This document shows, piece by piece, positions 30,992 to 42,844 of a DNA stretch of 45,681 nucleotides. Below the pieces are notes generated by a model that saw only the letters and a list, made by a program, of their open reading frames with translations, made no database searches and was not told where the DNA came from. The stretch lies in contig VFZH01000011.1 in the NCBI GenBank assembly GCA_016871255.1, positions 1 to 45,681 on the forward strand. The letters are read 5' to 3'. This DNA comes from Acidimicrobiia bacterium. Its GTDB lineage: Bacteria; Acidobacteriota; Vicinamibacteria; Vicinamibacterales; UBA2999. How positions within the stretch are numbered: the stretch's first letter is position 1; the number at the start of each line of letters is the position of its first letter. The position numbers and the translations under genes were made by a program.

Positions 30992-33538
30992 ATGACCACG
31001 ACACCCAACAGGATTCCCGTCAACATCGAAGACGAGATGAAGCGCTCGTACATGGATTACGCGATGAGCGTGATCATTGGACGCGCGCTGCCCGATGTAC
31101 GGGACGGCCTCAAGCCGGCGCACCGCCGTGTGTTGTACGGCATGAAGGCGATGGGGCTGGCCTCGAACCGGGCCTACCGCAAGAGCGCGAAGATCGTCGG
31201 CGAGGTCATGGGCAACTTCCATCCCCACGGCGACGCCTCCATCTACGACACGCTCGTCCGGCTGGCGCAGGACTTCAACATGCGCGCGCCGCTCGTGGAC
31301 GGGCAGGGCAACTTCGGGTCGATCGACGGCGATCCGCCCGCGGCCATGCGCTACACCGAATCGCGGCTGCAGGCGCTCGGCGACGAGATGATGGCGGATC
31401 TCGACCGCGAGACCGTGGACTTCGCGCCCAACTACGACGAGACGACCGAGGAGCCGGTCGTGCTCCCCACGCCGTTCCCGAACCTGCTGGTGAACGGCTC
31501 GGCCGGTATCGCGGTCGGCATGGCCACCAACATCCCGCCCCACAACATGGGCGAGGTGATCGATGCCTGCATCTGGTCGATCGAGGCCTCGCAGGCCGAG
31601 ACGCCGCCGACCCTCCCCGAGAAGCAGCGGAAGCTGCTCGAGCTGGTTCCCGGGCCGGATTTCCCGACCGGCGGCTACATCGTGGGGCGGCAGGGCATCC
31701 GCCAGGCATACCTGACCGGGCGCGGCACGGTGATCATGCGCGCGAAGGCCGAGATCGAGACGACCCGGAAGGGCGACCGCCAGGCGATCGTCGTGTCCGC
31801 GATTCCTTTCCAGGTCAACAAGGCGAAGCTGATCGAACGGATCGCGGAGCTGGTGCGGGAGAAGACGCTCGAGGGCATCTCGGACATCCGCGACGAATCG
31901 GACCGCGACGGGCTGCGCATCGCCATCGACCTCAAGCGGGGCGAGGTGGGCGAGGTCATCCTGAACAACCTGTACAAACACACGGCCCTGCAGACGTCGT
32001 TCGGGATCATCCTGCTGGCGATCGTCGAGGGCCGGCCCCGCGTGCTCACGCTGGTCGAGTTGGTCGAGAACTTCGTGGAGTTCCGGCGGGAGATCGTCCG
32101 CCGCCGCACCGAGTTCGACCTGCGGAAAGCCGAAGCGCGCGCGCACATCCTCGAAGGCCTGAAGATCGCCCTGGACCGGCTGGATGCCGTGATCGCCCTG
32201 ATCCGCGCGGCAAAGAATCCCGGTGAGGCCCGCGAGGGCCTGATGGGCACGTTCGGGTTGAGCGCCGTGCAGGCGCAGGCCATCCTGGACATGCAGCTCC
32301 AGCGGCTCACCGGGCTGGAACGCCAGAAGATCCTCGACGAGCTGGCCGACCTCCTCCGGACGATCGAGCGCCTCCGCGCCATCCTCTCGAGCCATCGGCT
32401 GCTGATGGAGATCGTGGTCGACGAGCTGCGGCAGGTCCGGGAGAAGTACGGTGACCCGAGGCGGACCGACATCCTCGCCGAAGAAGATGATTTCCGCGCC
32501 GAAGACCTGATCGCCGAAGAGGACATGGCGATCACCGTGAGCCACACGGGGTACATCAAGCGCACCGCCGTATCGACCTACCGCAGCCAGCGGCGCGGCG
32601 GCAAGGGCCGGATCGGCATGCGGACGCGCGAGGAGGACTTCGTCAGCCACCTGTTCGTGGCCTCCACGCACGCGTACATCATGATCTTCTCGGACCGCGG
32701 CCGGGCGTACTGGTTGAAGGTCCACGAGATCCCCGACGTGGGCCCGGACGGCCGCGGCAAGGCGATCGCGAACCTGGTGTCGATGGAGCCCGGCGAACGG
32801 ATCGCCTCGATGATCACCGTCAAGGAGTTCGGCGACGACCGCTTCATCGTCATGGGCACCCGGCGGGGCGTCGTGAAGAAGACGGCGCTGTCGGCCTTCA
32901 GCAATCCCCGGGCGGGCGGCATCATCGCCATCGGTGTGGACGAGGGCGACGCGGTGATGGCGGTGCAGCTCTCGGGGGGCGGCGACGAAGGCTTCATCGG
33001 CACCCGCGCGGGCATGGCCATCCGGTTCCCCGAAAGCGACGTCCGGCCCATGGGGCGCACCGCGTACGGCGTGCGCGGCATCTCACTTCGCGACGGCGAC
33101 GAGGTCGTCGCCATGGAGATCCTCAGCCCCGGCGGCACCATCCTCACCGTGACCGAGCTGGGCTACGGCAAGCGCACGGAACTGGACGAGTACCGCCTGC
33201 AGTCCAGGGGCGGCCTCGGCATCATCAACATCCAGACCTCGGACCGGAACGGCCAGGTCGTGGGCATCACGCAGGTCACCGACACCGACGAGCTCATGCT
33301 GATCACGCAGCAGGGCAAGACGCTGCGCATGGAGGCCGGGGGCATCCGGACCATCGGCCGCAACACGCAGGGCGTGAAGCTGATGGACCTCGAGGACGAC
33401 GACCGCGTGGTCGCGATTGCGCGCCTGCCCGAACAGGAGCGGGAGGAGGCGCTGGCGGCCGGTCCGGACGAGCGAGCAGCTGGGGAACTGCTGGTGGCTC
33501 CAGCCGTCCCCGAGGAGCCGCCCCGGGAGCCGGAGTAG
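30992..33538 (+). CDS. gyrA: DNA gyrase subunit A
   Basis: The breakage-reunion subunit, 848 residues. The catalytic Tyr is Y121 in AMRYTESRL. The quinolone-determining region reads [14 protein letters not shown] (77-90): Ala82 stands where E. coli has Ser83, and Asp86 matches Asp87. The GyrA box QRRGGKG (about 533-539) identifies gyrase rather than topoisomerase IV and marks the start of the six-bladed C-terminal domain. The C-terminus is a Glu/Pro/Ala-rich tail. No good Shine-Dalgarno precedes ATG 30992, 79 nt after gyrB. Confidence 0.98.
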   Translation: MTTTPNRIPVNIEDEMKRSYMDYAMSVIIGRALPDVRDGLKPAHRRVLYGMKAMGLASNRAYRKSAKIVGEVMGNFHPHGDASIYDTLVRLAQDFNMRAPLVDGQGNFGSIDGDPPAAMRYTESRLQALGDEMMADLDRETVDFAPNYDETTEEPVVLPTPFPNLLVNGSAGIAVGMATNIPPHNMGEVIDACIWSIEASQAETPPTLPEKQRKLLELVPGPDFPTGGYIVGRQGIRQAYLTGRGTVIMRAKAEIETTRKGDRQAIVVSAIPFQVNKAKLIERIAELVREKTLEGISDIRDESDRDGLRIAIDLKRGEVGEVILNNLYKHTALQTSFGIILLAIVEGRPRVLTLVELVENFVEFRREIVRRRTEFDLRKAEARAHILEGLKIALDRLDAVIALIRAAKNPGEAREGLMGTFGLSAVQAQAILDMQLQRLTGLERQKILDELADLLRTIERLRAILSSHRLLMEIVVDELRQVREKYGDPRRTDILAEEDDFRAEDLIAEEDMAITVSHTGYIKRTAVSTYRSQRRGGKGRIGMRTREEDFVSHLFVASTHAYIMIFSDRGRAYWLKVHEIPDVGPDGRGKAIANLVSMEPGERIASMITVKEFGDDRFIVMGTRRGVVKKTALSAFSNPRAGGIIAIGVDEGDAVMAVQLSGGGDEGFIGTRAGMAIRFPESDVRPMGRTAYGVRGISLRDGDEVVAMEILSPGGTILTVTELGYGKRTELDEYRLQSRGGLGIINIQTSDRNGQVVGITQVTDTDELMLITQQGKTLRMEAGGIRTIGRNTQGVKLMDLEDDDRVVAIARLPEQEREEALAAGPDERAAGELLVAPAVPEEPPREPE

Positions 33539-33545
33539 GCGTGGA

Positions 33546-33593
33546 CTCGACGAATCCGAGGGGATCGGTGCTGCTGGGCTCGACGAAGCCGAG
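33546..33593. repeat. Pair of small palindromic direct repeats between gyrA and the helicase gene
   Basis: CTCGACGAATCCGAG (33546-33560) and CTCGACGAAGCCGAG (33579-33593) differ at one base and lie 33 nt apart start to start. Each can fold through CTCG/CGAG. They sit in the 99-bp gap between two convergent genes, where a terminator is expected, but there is no T-run. Confidence 0.5.
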
Positions 33594-33637
33594 AACCCCA
33601 ACGGCAGCATCGCCACAGAGCGCCGGAGGCGATTCGG

Positions 33638-35899
33638 CTAGGCCACCTCGAGCCTCGCGAACCGCGCCCGCAGCGTCTTCTGCCCCACGCTGTTGAACCG
33701 CACGACGAGGCGCGTGTCGTCGTCGATCGGCTCCACGCTCAGCACCGTGCCGACGCCGAACTGCGGATGGCGTACCCGGAGCCCCGGGCGCAGTCCCGCG
33801 ACGTTCGCGGACTGGTCTTCGTTTTCGTACGCGTAGGCCGGCTGCTCTTCCCGCGCACGGCCACGCCAGGACCCGCCGCCCGCCTGCCCCCGCCGCGGGT
33901 GCGCGGGCGCGAACGGCTGCGGCGCCGACGTGAACATCGGGGACACGTCGTCGACGAGGCCCGGAGGGATCTCGAAGAGGAATCGCGATGGCTCCGCGGG
34001 GCGGTACTCCCCGAAGTTGCGGCGGCGGGCGGCGGATGTCAGCACCAGCCGGTGTTCGGCCCTGGTGATGCCCACGTAACAGAGCCGCCGCTCCTCCTCG
34101 AGCTCCTCGTCATCGTCTGCCGACCGCGAGTGGGGAAACAGGCCTTCCTCCAGGCCCGCCATGACCACAACCGGGAACTCCAGCCCCTTCGCGCTGTGCA
34201 GCGTCATCATCAGCACGCGGGCATCCCGGGCGCCGTCTTCCTCGTCGGCATCGGACAGCAGCGAGAGCTGATCGACGAACCCTGCGAGCGACGGCTCCGG
34301 CTGCCGGGATTCGTACTCGCGCGCGGCCGAGACGAGCTCTGCCAGGTTCTCGATCCGCCCCTCGGCGTCTTCGCTGCGCTCGTCCCTGAGATCCTGGAGG
34401 TAGCCGCTCCTGTCCAGCGCCTTGCCCAGCGCGATCGACACCGGCTCCGTGCGCGCCACGTCCGCGAGTTCCGCCAGCAGGTCACGGAACATCGACAGGG
34501 CCGTGAGCGCCCGTGGTGGCAGCGTCCGCCGCTCCAGGGCCGTCAGCACGCGGCTCCACAGCGAGTCGGGCGGGGCCGCCGGGTCCAGCGCGGCGAGCAG
34601 CGGCGCGTCGGACCCGGGTGCGGCCGGTTCCACGGCCGCCAGCGCCTCCAGCACGCCCTTGCCGATGCCGCGCGGGGGCACGTTGATCACGCGGCGGAGG
34701 CTGACGTCGTCGTGCGGGTTGAGCACGAGGCGAAGGTAGGCGAGCGCGTCCTTGACCTCTCGGCGCTCGTAGAACCGGACGCCGCCGATGATCTTGTAGG
34801 CCAGGCCCGCCCGCCGGAGCGCGTCTTCGATCGTGCGCGACTGGGCATTGGTCCGGTAGAGGATGGCGACCCCCGAGGCCCCGGTCCGAAGCGCGTCGCG
34901 AGCCGTCCGGGCGACGAACTCCGCTTCCTCGAGGTCGTCGGCTGCACGGAAGCACTGGATGCGGGCGCCCCCCGTGCGGTCGGTGTAGAGGCGCTTCTCC
35001 TTCCGGGAGCGGTTCTGCGCGATCACGGCCGACGCGGCGTCCAGGATGATCTGCGTGGAGCGGTAGTTCCGCTCCAGTTTCACCGTGGTCGCCTCCGGAA
35101 AGGCCCGCTCGAAATCGAGGATGTTCCCCAGGTCCGCGCCGCGCCACTTGTAGATCGACTGGTCGGGATCGCCCACCACGCAGAGGTTGCGATGCCGGCC
35201 CGCCAGCCGCTCGACCAGCAGGTACTGGGGGCGGTTGGTGTCCTGGTACTCGTCCACCATCACGTAGCGGAACTTCGCGCTGTAGCGCGCGGCGACGTCG
35301 GGCACGCGCGTGAACAGGTCCACGGTCTTGAGCAGCAGGTCGTCGAAGTCGAGGGCGCTGGCCTCGCGGAGGGTTCGGGCGTAGCGGTCGTACAGCTCGG
35401 CGATCTGCCGCTCGCGGGGGCTGATGGAGGCGGCCAGGTCGGCGGCGCTCTCCATCCGGTTCTTGGCGTGGCTGATGCGGGACAGCACGGCGCGCGGCTG
35501 CAGCGACTCGTCGCCGCCGGTTTCCTTGATCGCCTGCTTGATGACCGCCAGTTGATCGGCCGAGTCGTAGATGACGAAGTCGCGCGACAGCCCCATGTGC
35601 GGCGCCTCGCGCCGCAGCAGGCGCGCGCAGAGTGCGTGGAACGTGGAGATCCACATCGCGCGGCAGTCGGACCTGAGCAGGGCGCCGACACGGGTGCGCA
35701 TCTCCTCGGCCGCCTTGTTCGTGAACGTGACCGCGAGCACGCGATCCGGGCTGACGAGGCCGCTGCCGACGATGTGGGCGATCCGGTGGGCGATGACGCG
35801 CGTCTTGCCGGAGCCGGCGCCCGCGAGGATGAGCAGGGGGCCGTCCGTGCTGAGAACCGCCTGCTTCTGTTCGGGGTTGAGACCGGCGAGAAGATCCAA
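33638..35899 (-). CDS. UvrD/PcrA-type superfamily 1 DNA helicase
   Basis: A 3'-5' helicase of 753 residues. It has all SF1A motifs: Walker A AGAGSGKT (about 26-33), TFTNKAAEEM, DEYQDTN, VGDPDQSIYKWRGAD, ERNYRST, MTLHSAKGLEF and VGITRAEHRLVLT. The C-terminal segment VRHPQFGVGTVLSVE is the Tudor-like domain that in PcrA binds RNA polymerase. The start is TTG 35899; an in-frame TAG lies four codons upstream and no ATG or GTG precedes the conserved N-terminus. UvrD and PcrA cannot be told apart from sequence alone. Confidence 0.96.
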   Translation of the reverse strand: MDLLAGLNPEQKQAVLSTDGPLLILAGAGSGKTRVIAHRIAHIVGSGLVSPDRVLAVTFTNKAAEEMRTRVGALLRSDCRAMWISTFHALCARLLRREAPHMGLSRDFVIYDSADQLAVIKQAIKETGGDESLQPRAVLSRISHAKNRMESAADLAASISPRERQIAELYDRYARTLREASALDFDDLLLKTVDLFTRVPDVAARYSAKFRYVMVDEYQDTNRPQYLLVERLAGRHRNLCVVGDPDQSIYKWRGADLGNILDFERAFPEATTVKLERNYRSTQIILDAASAVIAQNRSRKEKRLYTDRTGGARIQCFRAADDLEEAEFVARTARDALRTGASGVAILYRTNAQSRTIEDALRRAGLAYKIIGGVRFYERREVKDALAYLRLVLNPHDDVSLRRVINVPPRGIGKGVLEALAAVEPAAPGSDAPLLAALDPAAPPDSLWSRVLTALERRTLPPRALTALSMFRDLLAELADVARTEPVSIALGKALDRSGYLQDLRDERSEDAEGRIENLAELVSAAREYESRQPEPSLAGFVDQLSLLSDADEEDGARDARVLMMTLHSAKGLEFPVVVMAGLEEGLFPHSRSADDDEELEEERRLCYVGITRAEHRLVLTSAARRRNFGEYRPAEPSRFLFEIPPGLVDDVSPMFTSAPQPFAPAHPRRGQAGGGSWRGRAREEQPAYAYENEDQSANVAGLRPGLRVRHPQFGVGTVLSVEPIDDDTRLVVRFNSVGQKTLRARFARLEVA

Positions 35900-35903
35900 G
35901 CCG

Positions 35904-37748
<1,845 letters not shown>

Positions 37749-37758
37749 CGGTGGGGCC

Positions 37759-39144
37759 TCAGTCCTTCCCCGGCGGATTCCGCCGCCGCTCGGCCCATCC
37801 TTCGATGTTCCGCTGGCGGCCCGCGCTCACCGCCAGGGCGCCGGGCGGGACGTCCTCGCGGATCGTGGCGCCGGAGCCGACGTAGGCACCCTCGCCGATG
37901 CGGACAGGCGCCACCAGCTGCGTGTCGCTGCCGATGAAGGCGCCGTTGCCGATGATCGTCTGGTGCTTGGCCTCGCCGTCGTAGTTGCAGGTGATCGTGC
38001 CCGCCCCGACGTTGACCTTCGCGCCGATCGTGGCATCGCCCAGATAGGCGAGGTGGCCGGCCTTGGCACCCGGGCCGAGCGAGGTCTTCTTCAGCTCGAC
38101 GAAGTTGCCGACACGGGCGTCGGCGCCCACCGCGCTCTCCTCGCGCAGGTGGGCGAACGGGCCGACGCGAGCGGCGGCGTCCACCCGCGCCCCGTCGAGG
38201 ACGCAACAGTTGAGCACCGTCACGCGATCGCCCAGCACGGACCCTCGGATGCGCGACCAGGCGTGGATTTCGCAGGCGCTCCCGATCCGGGTGCGCCCTT
38301 CGAGGATGACACCCGGATGGATGACCGTGTCCGGCCCCACCTCGACGTCGTCTTCGATGTAGGTCGTCGCCGGGTCGATCAGCGTCACGCCGGCGGCCAT
38401 CAGTTCCTCGTTCTTGTGTTGTCTCACGATCCTGCTCACATCCGCGAGTTCCGAGCGGCTGTTGATGCCGCGGAGCTCGCTCGGGTCGTCCACGATCACC
38501 GCCTCCACCGGCAGCCTCGCCCGCCGGTGGATGGCGATCACGTCCGTCAGGTAGAACTCGCCCTGTGCGTTCTGGGGGGCGATGCGCCCGAGCGCGTCCC
38601 AGAGCGATCCCAGGTCGAACGCGTACACGCCGCCGTTGATTTCACGGACCGCGCGTTCGGCGCGCGACGCATCCCGCTCTTCCACGATGCGTGCCACCCG
38701 GCCGCGCGAGCGGATGATCCGGCCGTAGCCGTACGGCCGCTCGACGAGAGCAGTCAACATCGTCGACGCGGCACCGGCTGAGGTATGTGCCTCGATGAGG
38801 CGCCCCAGGGTGTGGCTGGTCAGCAACGGTACGTCGCCGGACAGCAACAGCAGCGTCCCGGAGCGGCCCGCCAGGAGCGGTTCCGCCTGGGCGAGGGCAT
38901 GGGCCGTGCCCAGTTGCCGCGCCTGGACCGCGAAGGCCACGTCGGGAGCCGTGAGCGCCTCCTGGACGTGCGCTCCCCCATGACCCACGATGACCGTGAT
39001 GCTGGCGGGGCCGAGTTGCCGGGCCGCCCGGAGGACGTAGTCGATCATGGGGCGGCCGGCCACGTGGTGCAGGACCTTCGGCGTGGCGGACTTCATCCGC
39101 TTGCCCTGGCCGGCGGCCAGAACCGCCACGTGGAGATCAGGCAT
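37759..39144 (-). CDS. glmU: Bifunctional GlcNAc-1-P uridyltransferase / GlcN-1-P acetyltransferase GlmU
   Basis: Makes UDP-GlcNAc from GlcN-1-P in two steps, 461 residues. The N-terminal nucleotidyltransferase has [39 protein letters not shown] and EINGGVYAF. After a linker at about 230 comes the left-handed beta-helix acetyltransferase with hexapeptide repeats ([31 protein letters not shown]-like [14 protein letters not shown]). ATG 39144 was chosen; an in-frame GTG at 39159 is possible. Confidence 0.97.
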   Translation of the reverse strand: MPDLHVAVLAAGQGKRMKSATPKVLHHVAGRPMIDYVLRAARQLGPASITVIVGHGGAHVQEALTAPDVAFAVQARQLGTAHALAQAEPLLAGRSGTLLLLSGDVPLLTSHTLGRLIEAHTSAGAASTMLTALVERPYGYGRIIRSRGRVARIVEERDASRAERAVREINGGVYAFDLGSLWDALGRIAPQNAQGEFYLTDVIAIHRRARLPVEAVIVDDPSELRGINSRSELADVSRIVRQHKNEELMAAGVTLIDPATTYIEDDVEVGPDTVIHPGVILEGRTRIGSACEIHAWSRIRGSVLGDRVTVLNCCVLDGARVDAAARVGPFAHLREESAVGADARVGNFVELKKTSLGPGAKAGHLAYLGDATIGAKVNVGAGTITCNYDGEAKHQTIIGNGAFIGSDTQLVAPVRIGEGAYVGSGATIREDVPPGALAVSAGRQRNIEGWAERRRNPPGKD

Positions 39145-39179
39145 GGGCGAGCCGGGCACGGCGTGACCCGGCGAGCGGT

Positions 39180-39797
39180 TCAGCGCGACCCCGGAGACAG
39201 CCCGGGATCCGGCTCCAGCGCCGCGCGGATCGCGTCGTCCCTGAGGAGCGAGGCGAGCTGTTCGTCGTGCAGCGCCGCGGCGCGATTGGACGGGTTGGCT
39301 GCAATCGCACGACGCAGGTACGACAAGGCGAGCCGGCTGTCGTTCCGCAGGGCATGGCCCACACCGAGCATGTACAGGGCGCCGTCGTGGGTGCCGTCTG
39401 CCGCCACCACGGCTTCCAGGTGGCCGAGCGCCGTGTCCACGTCACCTTGGTTGAGTGCGAGCGTGGCCGCGTAGACCCGCTCTTCCAGATTCCGGGGTTC
39501 CGCGCTGGCCCGGGCCAGGTGGCGCTCGCAGACGGCCTCGTACACGCGAGCCCGCTCGAGCAGTTCCTGCTCCTCAGGATACTGCGCCGACAACGTCCTG
39601 AACGCATCGAGGGCGTCGGCATACCGGTGTGCCTGGACGGCCGTCATGCCCCGCTCGTAGGTGGCAACCGCATCCGGGTAGGTGGCCCGCCGGGGCTCGG
39701 AGGCTCCGGCAGGCGAGGCCCGCCGGGTCGCGCCGCCGCGAGGGGCACCGGCGCCGGCCGATTTCGGGCGGGTCCGACCCCGCTGAGCCTTGGACAT
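39180..39797 (-). CDS. Tetratricopeptide-repeat protein, function unknown
   Basis: A 205-residue protein. A basic, low-complexity N-terminus (about 1-38, rich in Arg, Gly, Ala) is followed by helical TPR-like units: TYERGMTAVQAHRYADALDAFRTLSAQYP (about 47), RVYAATLALNQGDVDTALGHLEAV (about 107), LYMLGVGHALRNDSRLALSYLRRAIAANP (about 140). No signal peptide or catalytic motif. It probably binds a partner; which one is not apparent. It lies 35 nt upstream of glmU on the same strand, from its own promoter. Confidence 0.8.
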   Translation of the reverse strand: MSKAQRGRTRPKSAGAGAPRGGATRRASPAGASEPRRATYPDAVATYERGMTAVQAHRYADALDAFRTLSAQYPEEQELLERARVYEAVCERHLARASAEPRNLEERVYAATLALNQGDVDTALGHLEAVVAADGTHDGALYMLGVGHALRNDSRLALSYLRRAIAANPSNRAAALHDEQLASLLRDDAIRAALEPDPGLSPGSR

Positions 39798-39825
39798 ACA
39801 GCGGAAGGGAGCTGAGGCGGGCGTT

Positions 39826-39855
39826 ACACTAGCAAACCGCCGAAACCATCGTCAA
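39826..39855 (-). promoter_or_regulatory. Promoter of the TPR-glmU-glmS run
   Basis: On the minus strand TTGACG (-35, 39855-39850), an 18-nt spacer and TAGTGT (-10, 39831-39826). The start would fall near 39819, giving a short leader that contains a purine-rich GGAAGGGAG on the other strand only. Good -35, moderate -10. Confidence 0.5.
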
Positions 39856-39870
39856 GGGAGGTTACATGAC

Positions 39871-40713
39871 CTAACCCTTGGCCGCCTCAAGCAGTCTGTA
39901 GACCTCCCTGGGCGACAGAAGGTGCCGCCTGGAGAGCTCTGAAATGGCGGCCCTTCTTCCAAACCCGCAACTTTTTGTCAATTGACCATACTCGTGACCA
40001 AGGACGGCCGGCTCAGGCGGATCCGAAGGGCCCTTATCTGAGGTCAAACAACCAATTACGACGGTGATCTCGCCCTTTGGGTCTCGCTCTTTCAGGGCAG
40101 CCAGCACCTCACATGCGGTCCCACGCAGAAAATCCTGATGAAGTTTGGTCAACTCGCGAGCCACAAGAATCTGTCGTTCGCCCAACATCCTGTAGAGATC
40201 GCCGAGCAGCCCCAACAGCCGACGGGGGCTTTCGTAGAACACCACTGTCGAGTCCAGTTCCGCCAGCCGCTGCAGCCAGCGGCGGCGCGCCGCTCCCTTG
40301 CTGGGTGGAAAGCCGAGGAGGACCACCTCGGAGGTGGGGAACCCGGACGCGACCAGCGCGGTCACGGCGGCGTTGGGTCCCGGCAACACGTCGACTGGAA
40401 TGGCCTGTTCGACGCAGGCGGCCACCAGCTCCCGGCCGGGGTCGTTCAGCCCGGGCATCCCCGCGTCCGACACCAGCGCGACGTCGTCGCCGCTCGCCAG
40501 ACGCGCGAGCACCCGTGGCAGCCGGGCACGCAGGTTGTGGTCGTGGAAGCTGACGGTCGGGGTTGGAATCTCGTACCGCGCGAGCAGGCGCGCGGCCCGC
40601 CGGGTGTCTTCGGCCGCGATCACCGCGACGTCGCGCAGCACCCGCAGGGCCCGGAGCGAGATGTCCTCGAGGTTGCCGATGGGCGTGGCGACCACGAACA
40701 GGGTCCCGGACAT
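39871..40713 (-). CDS. rsmI: 16S rRNA (cytidine-2'-O)-methyltransferase RsmI
   Basis: Methylates the ribose of C1402 in 16S rRNA. It is 280 residues of the tetrapyrrole-methylase fold: LFVVATPIGNLEDISLRAL and AAEDTRRAARLLARY at the N-terminus, VSDAGMPGLNDPG, VLPGPNAAVTALVASG and FYESPRRLLGLL in the catalytic part. A C-terminal helix-turn-helix-like segment (GRRAAISELSRRHLLSPREVYRLL) closes it. The 3' third of the gene is visibly lower in GC than its surroundings. The gene is divergent from the DUF885 gene. Confidence 0.94.
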   Translation of the reverse strand: MSGTLFVVATPIGNLEDISLRALRVLRDVAVIAAEDTRRAARLLARYEIPTPTVSFHDHNLRARLPRVLARLASGDDVALVSDAGMPGLNDPGRELVAACVEQAIPVDVLPGPNAAVTALVASGFPTSEVVLLGFPPSKGAARRRWLQRLAELDSTVVFYESPRRLLGLLGDLYRMLGERQILVARELTKLHQDFLRGTACEVLAALKERDPKGEITVVIGCLTSDKGPSDPPEPAVLGHEYGQLTKSCGFGRRAAISELSRRHLLSPREVYRLLEAAKG

Positions 40714-40811
40714 CGAACGCCCGGTTATTGTACCATTGCGAGGTTGCGCATGAGCCGGCTGCTCGAGCAGGGAGTACGGCGCCCATCAGCAGGTAGAACG
40801 TCTCTTCAGGC
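40714..40811. other. Divergent rsmI/DUF885 spacer
   Basis: A 98-bp spacer with the rsmI -10 near its left end and a possible TAGAAC 12 nt before the DUF885 ATG. No ribosome site is obvious for either gene. Confidence 0.3.
40727..40732 (-). promoter_or_regulatory. Candidate -10 for rsmI
   Basis: TACAAT on the minus strand lies 13 nt before ATG 40713, giving a leader of about 6 nt. No -35 is obvious. Confidence 0.4.
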
Positions 40812-42470
40812 ATGCATCCGTCGGAGCCCTTTCCTCACTTCGTCGACGACTACCTGTCCTATCTGTACGAGGTGTACCCCGGGCGCGCCAGTCTCGACGG
40901 CGTGCACCTCCACGACGACCTGCTCGAGAACCTGAGCCGGTCGGGGATCGACGCGCACATCCGCGCGCTCGCGGGGTTCAGCCGCCGGCTGTACCAGATC
41001 GATGCGACCGCGCTCCAGGCGGTCGAACAGGTGGAGCACCAGATCGTCGCGGCTCGTCTCGAAGCGGAGATGTTCGAGCTGGAACAGGTGCGCACCCTGG
41101 AACGCAGCCCGCACGTCTACGCCGACATCCTCGCCGCCAGTCTCGCGAGCCAGACGATGTTCGCCTATGCGCCGGAGGCGGAACGCGCCCGGCGTACGCT
41201 GTCGAAGCTGCGGCAGCTCCCGGCCCTGGTGCAGGCGGCCCGCGACAACGTCAGGGAGCCGGCGGGCATTCTGGTGAAGGTCGGACTCGACACGTGGCGC
41301 GGAGTGCTGCGCCTCATCGAACGAGACCTCCCCCGCGCCTTCGCCACGCTGGACGATCTCCACGTGCTCGGCGACCTGGCCGACGCCTCGACGGAGGCGG
41401 TGACCTCCGTCCAGGGCTATGTCGAACACCTGGAGAAGGACCTGGCGCCGAGGGCCAAGGCGTCGTTCCGCCTGGGTGCGGAGGCGTTCCAGCAGAAACT
41501 CAAGCTCGAAGAGGGCATCGGCCTCAGTGCGGAGCGGCTGCTGGAGGTGGCGCTGCGCGAGCTGACCGCGACGCAGGAGGAGTTCCGCGCCGTCGCCTCG
41601 CGGCTCGACGCCGCCGATCCGCTGGCCGCATGGCGGGCGACCAAGGCACGGCATCCGGAGCCGGGCGGCCTGCTCGATGCGGCGCGCAGCCAGCTCGCGG
41701 AACTCTCGACCTTCCTGAGCCGGCAGGGGCTCGTGTCGATGCCGGCGGGCGAGCCGGTGGAGGTGGCCGCCTCCCCGGAGTTCTACCGGTGGACGGCCGC
41801 CAGCATGTGGACGCCCGGTCCGTTCGAAACGAGGCCGAGCCGCGCGTACTACTTCCTCACCGACGTCGATCGCCGCTGGCCCCCGGAACGGCAGACCGAG
41901 CACCTGCGCGACCTGAACTACCCGGCGCTCTGGACGCTGTCGATGCACGAGGTCTACCCGGGGCACTTCCTCCACGTGCAGCACCTGCGCCGCGTCGAGT
42001 CGAAGGTGCGCAAGTCCGCCTTCTTCGCGTCCTCCGCGTTCGTCGAGGGCTGGGCGCACTACTGCGAGCAGATGATGATCGAGGCCGGCTTCCGCAAGGG
42101 CGACGCGGCGCTCAGGCTCGGCCAGCTCGCCGACGCGCTCGTCCGGCTCGCGCGCGTGGTCGTGGCCGTACGCCTGCACTGCGAGGATCTCTCCGTCGAA
42201 CAGGGCATGCGCTTCTTCCGCGACGAAGCGTATCTCGAGGAAGCGACGGCGCGCCGCGAGGCCGAGCGGGGCACCTTCGATCCGACCTACCTCGTCTACT
42301 CCATCGGCCGGCTGATGCTCCTGAAGCTCCGGCACGACTGCCGGGAAGAGATGGACGGCCGTTTCACGCTGCGCGGCTTCCACGACACGCTGCTCGGCCA
42401 GGGCGTGGCGCCCGTGTGGGCGCATCGCCGGCTGATGCTCCGCCAGGACACGGCCGCGGTTCTCGACTGA
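40812..42470 (+). CDS. DUF885-family metallopeptidase-like protein
   Basis: A 552-residue, mostly helical protein. The family (DUF885) carries an HExxPGH zinc-site motif, here HEVYPGH at about 379-385, and the downstream EGWAHYCEQMM at about 411, whose Glu is a probable third ligand. The substrate is not known. There is no signal peptide (MHPSEPFPHFVDDYLSYLYEVYPG), whereas many Acidobacteriota members of this family are exported, so this one is probably cytoplasmic. It precedes an FmdB-type protein by 17 nt. Confidence 0.85.
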   Translation: MHPSEPFPHFVDDYLSYLYEVYPGRASLDGVHLHDDLLENLSRSGIDAHIRALAGFSRRLYQIDATALQAVEQVEHQIVAARLEAEMFELEQVRTLERSPHVYADILAASLASQTMFAYAPEAERARRTLSKLRQLPALVQAARDNVREPAGILVKVGLDTWRGVLRLIERDLPRAFATLDDLHVLGDLADASTEAVTSVQGYVEHLEKDLAPRAKASFRLGAEAFQQKLKLEEGIGLSAERLLEVALRELTATQEEFRAVASRLDAADPLAAWRATKARHPEPGGLLDAARSQLAELSTFLSRQGLVSMPAGEPVEVAASPEFYRWTAASMWTPGPFETRPSRAYYFLTDVDRRWPPERQTEHLRDLNYPALWTLSMHEVYPGHFLHVQHLRRVESKVRKSAFFASSAFVEGWAHYCEQMMIEAGFRKGDAALRLGQLADALVRLARVVVAVRLHCEDLSVEQGMRFFRDEAYLEEATARREAERGTFDPTYLVYSIGRLMLLKLRHDCREEMDGRFTLRGFHDTLLGQGVAPVWAHRRLMLRQDTAAVLD

Positions 42471-42487
42471 CCCACGGACGACACCGG

Positions 42488-42844
42488 ATGCCACTCTACG
42501 AATACGCGTGCGACGCCTGTGGCGAGCGGTTCGAGCAGATTCAGAAGTTCTCCGACCCCCCGCTCGAGACCTGCGCGCGCTGTGGCAAGGGCCCGGTGCG
42601 CCGCCTGCTCTCGAGCCCGGCGATCCAGTTCAAGGGGTCGGGCTGGTACATCACCGACTACGCCCGCAAGGGTGGCGAGAAGGGGAAAGACAAGGACGCC
42701 GGCCAGGGCAGCGGCAAGGCCGCCGACACCCCGAAGAGCGACAAGGCGACGACCGGCATCACGCCGGCCGCGAAGGACACGGCGACACCCCCCGCGGCCT
42801 CGACACCGAAACCCGCCACGCCCGGCTCCGGGTCCACGACCTAG
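42488..42844 (+). CDS. FmdB-type putative zinc-ribbon regulatory protein
   Basis: A 118-residue protein. The N-terminal 45 residues are the FmdB/CxxC zinc ribbon: MPLYEYACDACGERFE with a first CxxC, and CARCGKGPVRRLLS with a second. The family often continues with FKGSGWYITDY, as here. The C-terminal 50 residues are low-complexity (Lys/Asp/Gly, then Thr/Pro/Ala). The function of this family is poorly known. The stop codon TAG shares CTAG with the stop of galU on the other strand. Confidence 0.9.
   Translation: MPLYEYACDACGERFEQIQKFSDPPLETCARCGKGPVRRLLSSPAIQFKGSGWYITDYARKGGEKGKDKDAGQGSGKAADTPKSDKATTGITPAAKDTATPPAASTPKPATPGSGSTT

Noticed and set aside
37749-37758. glmS ribozyme upstream of glmS
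   Set aside because: Only 10 nt separate glmU and glmS, far too short for the ribozyme, and no core motif is seen near the glmU end.
39856-39874. GGGAGG-N4-ATG-ACC-TAA on the plus strand, a start with an immediate stop
   Set aside because: A good ribosome site with a two-codon frame could be a regulatory minimal ORF, but the plus strand continues antisense to rsmI and no gene follows in that direction.
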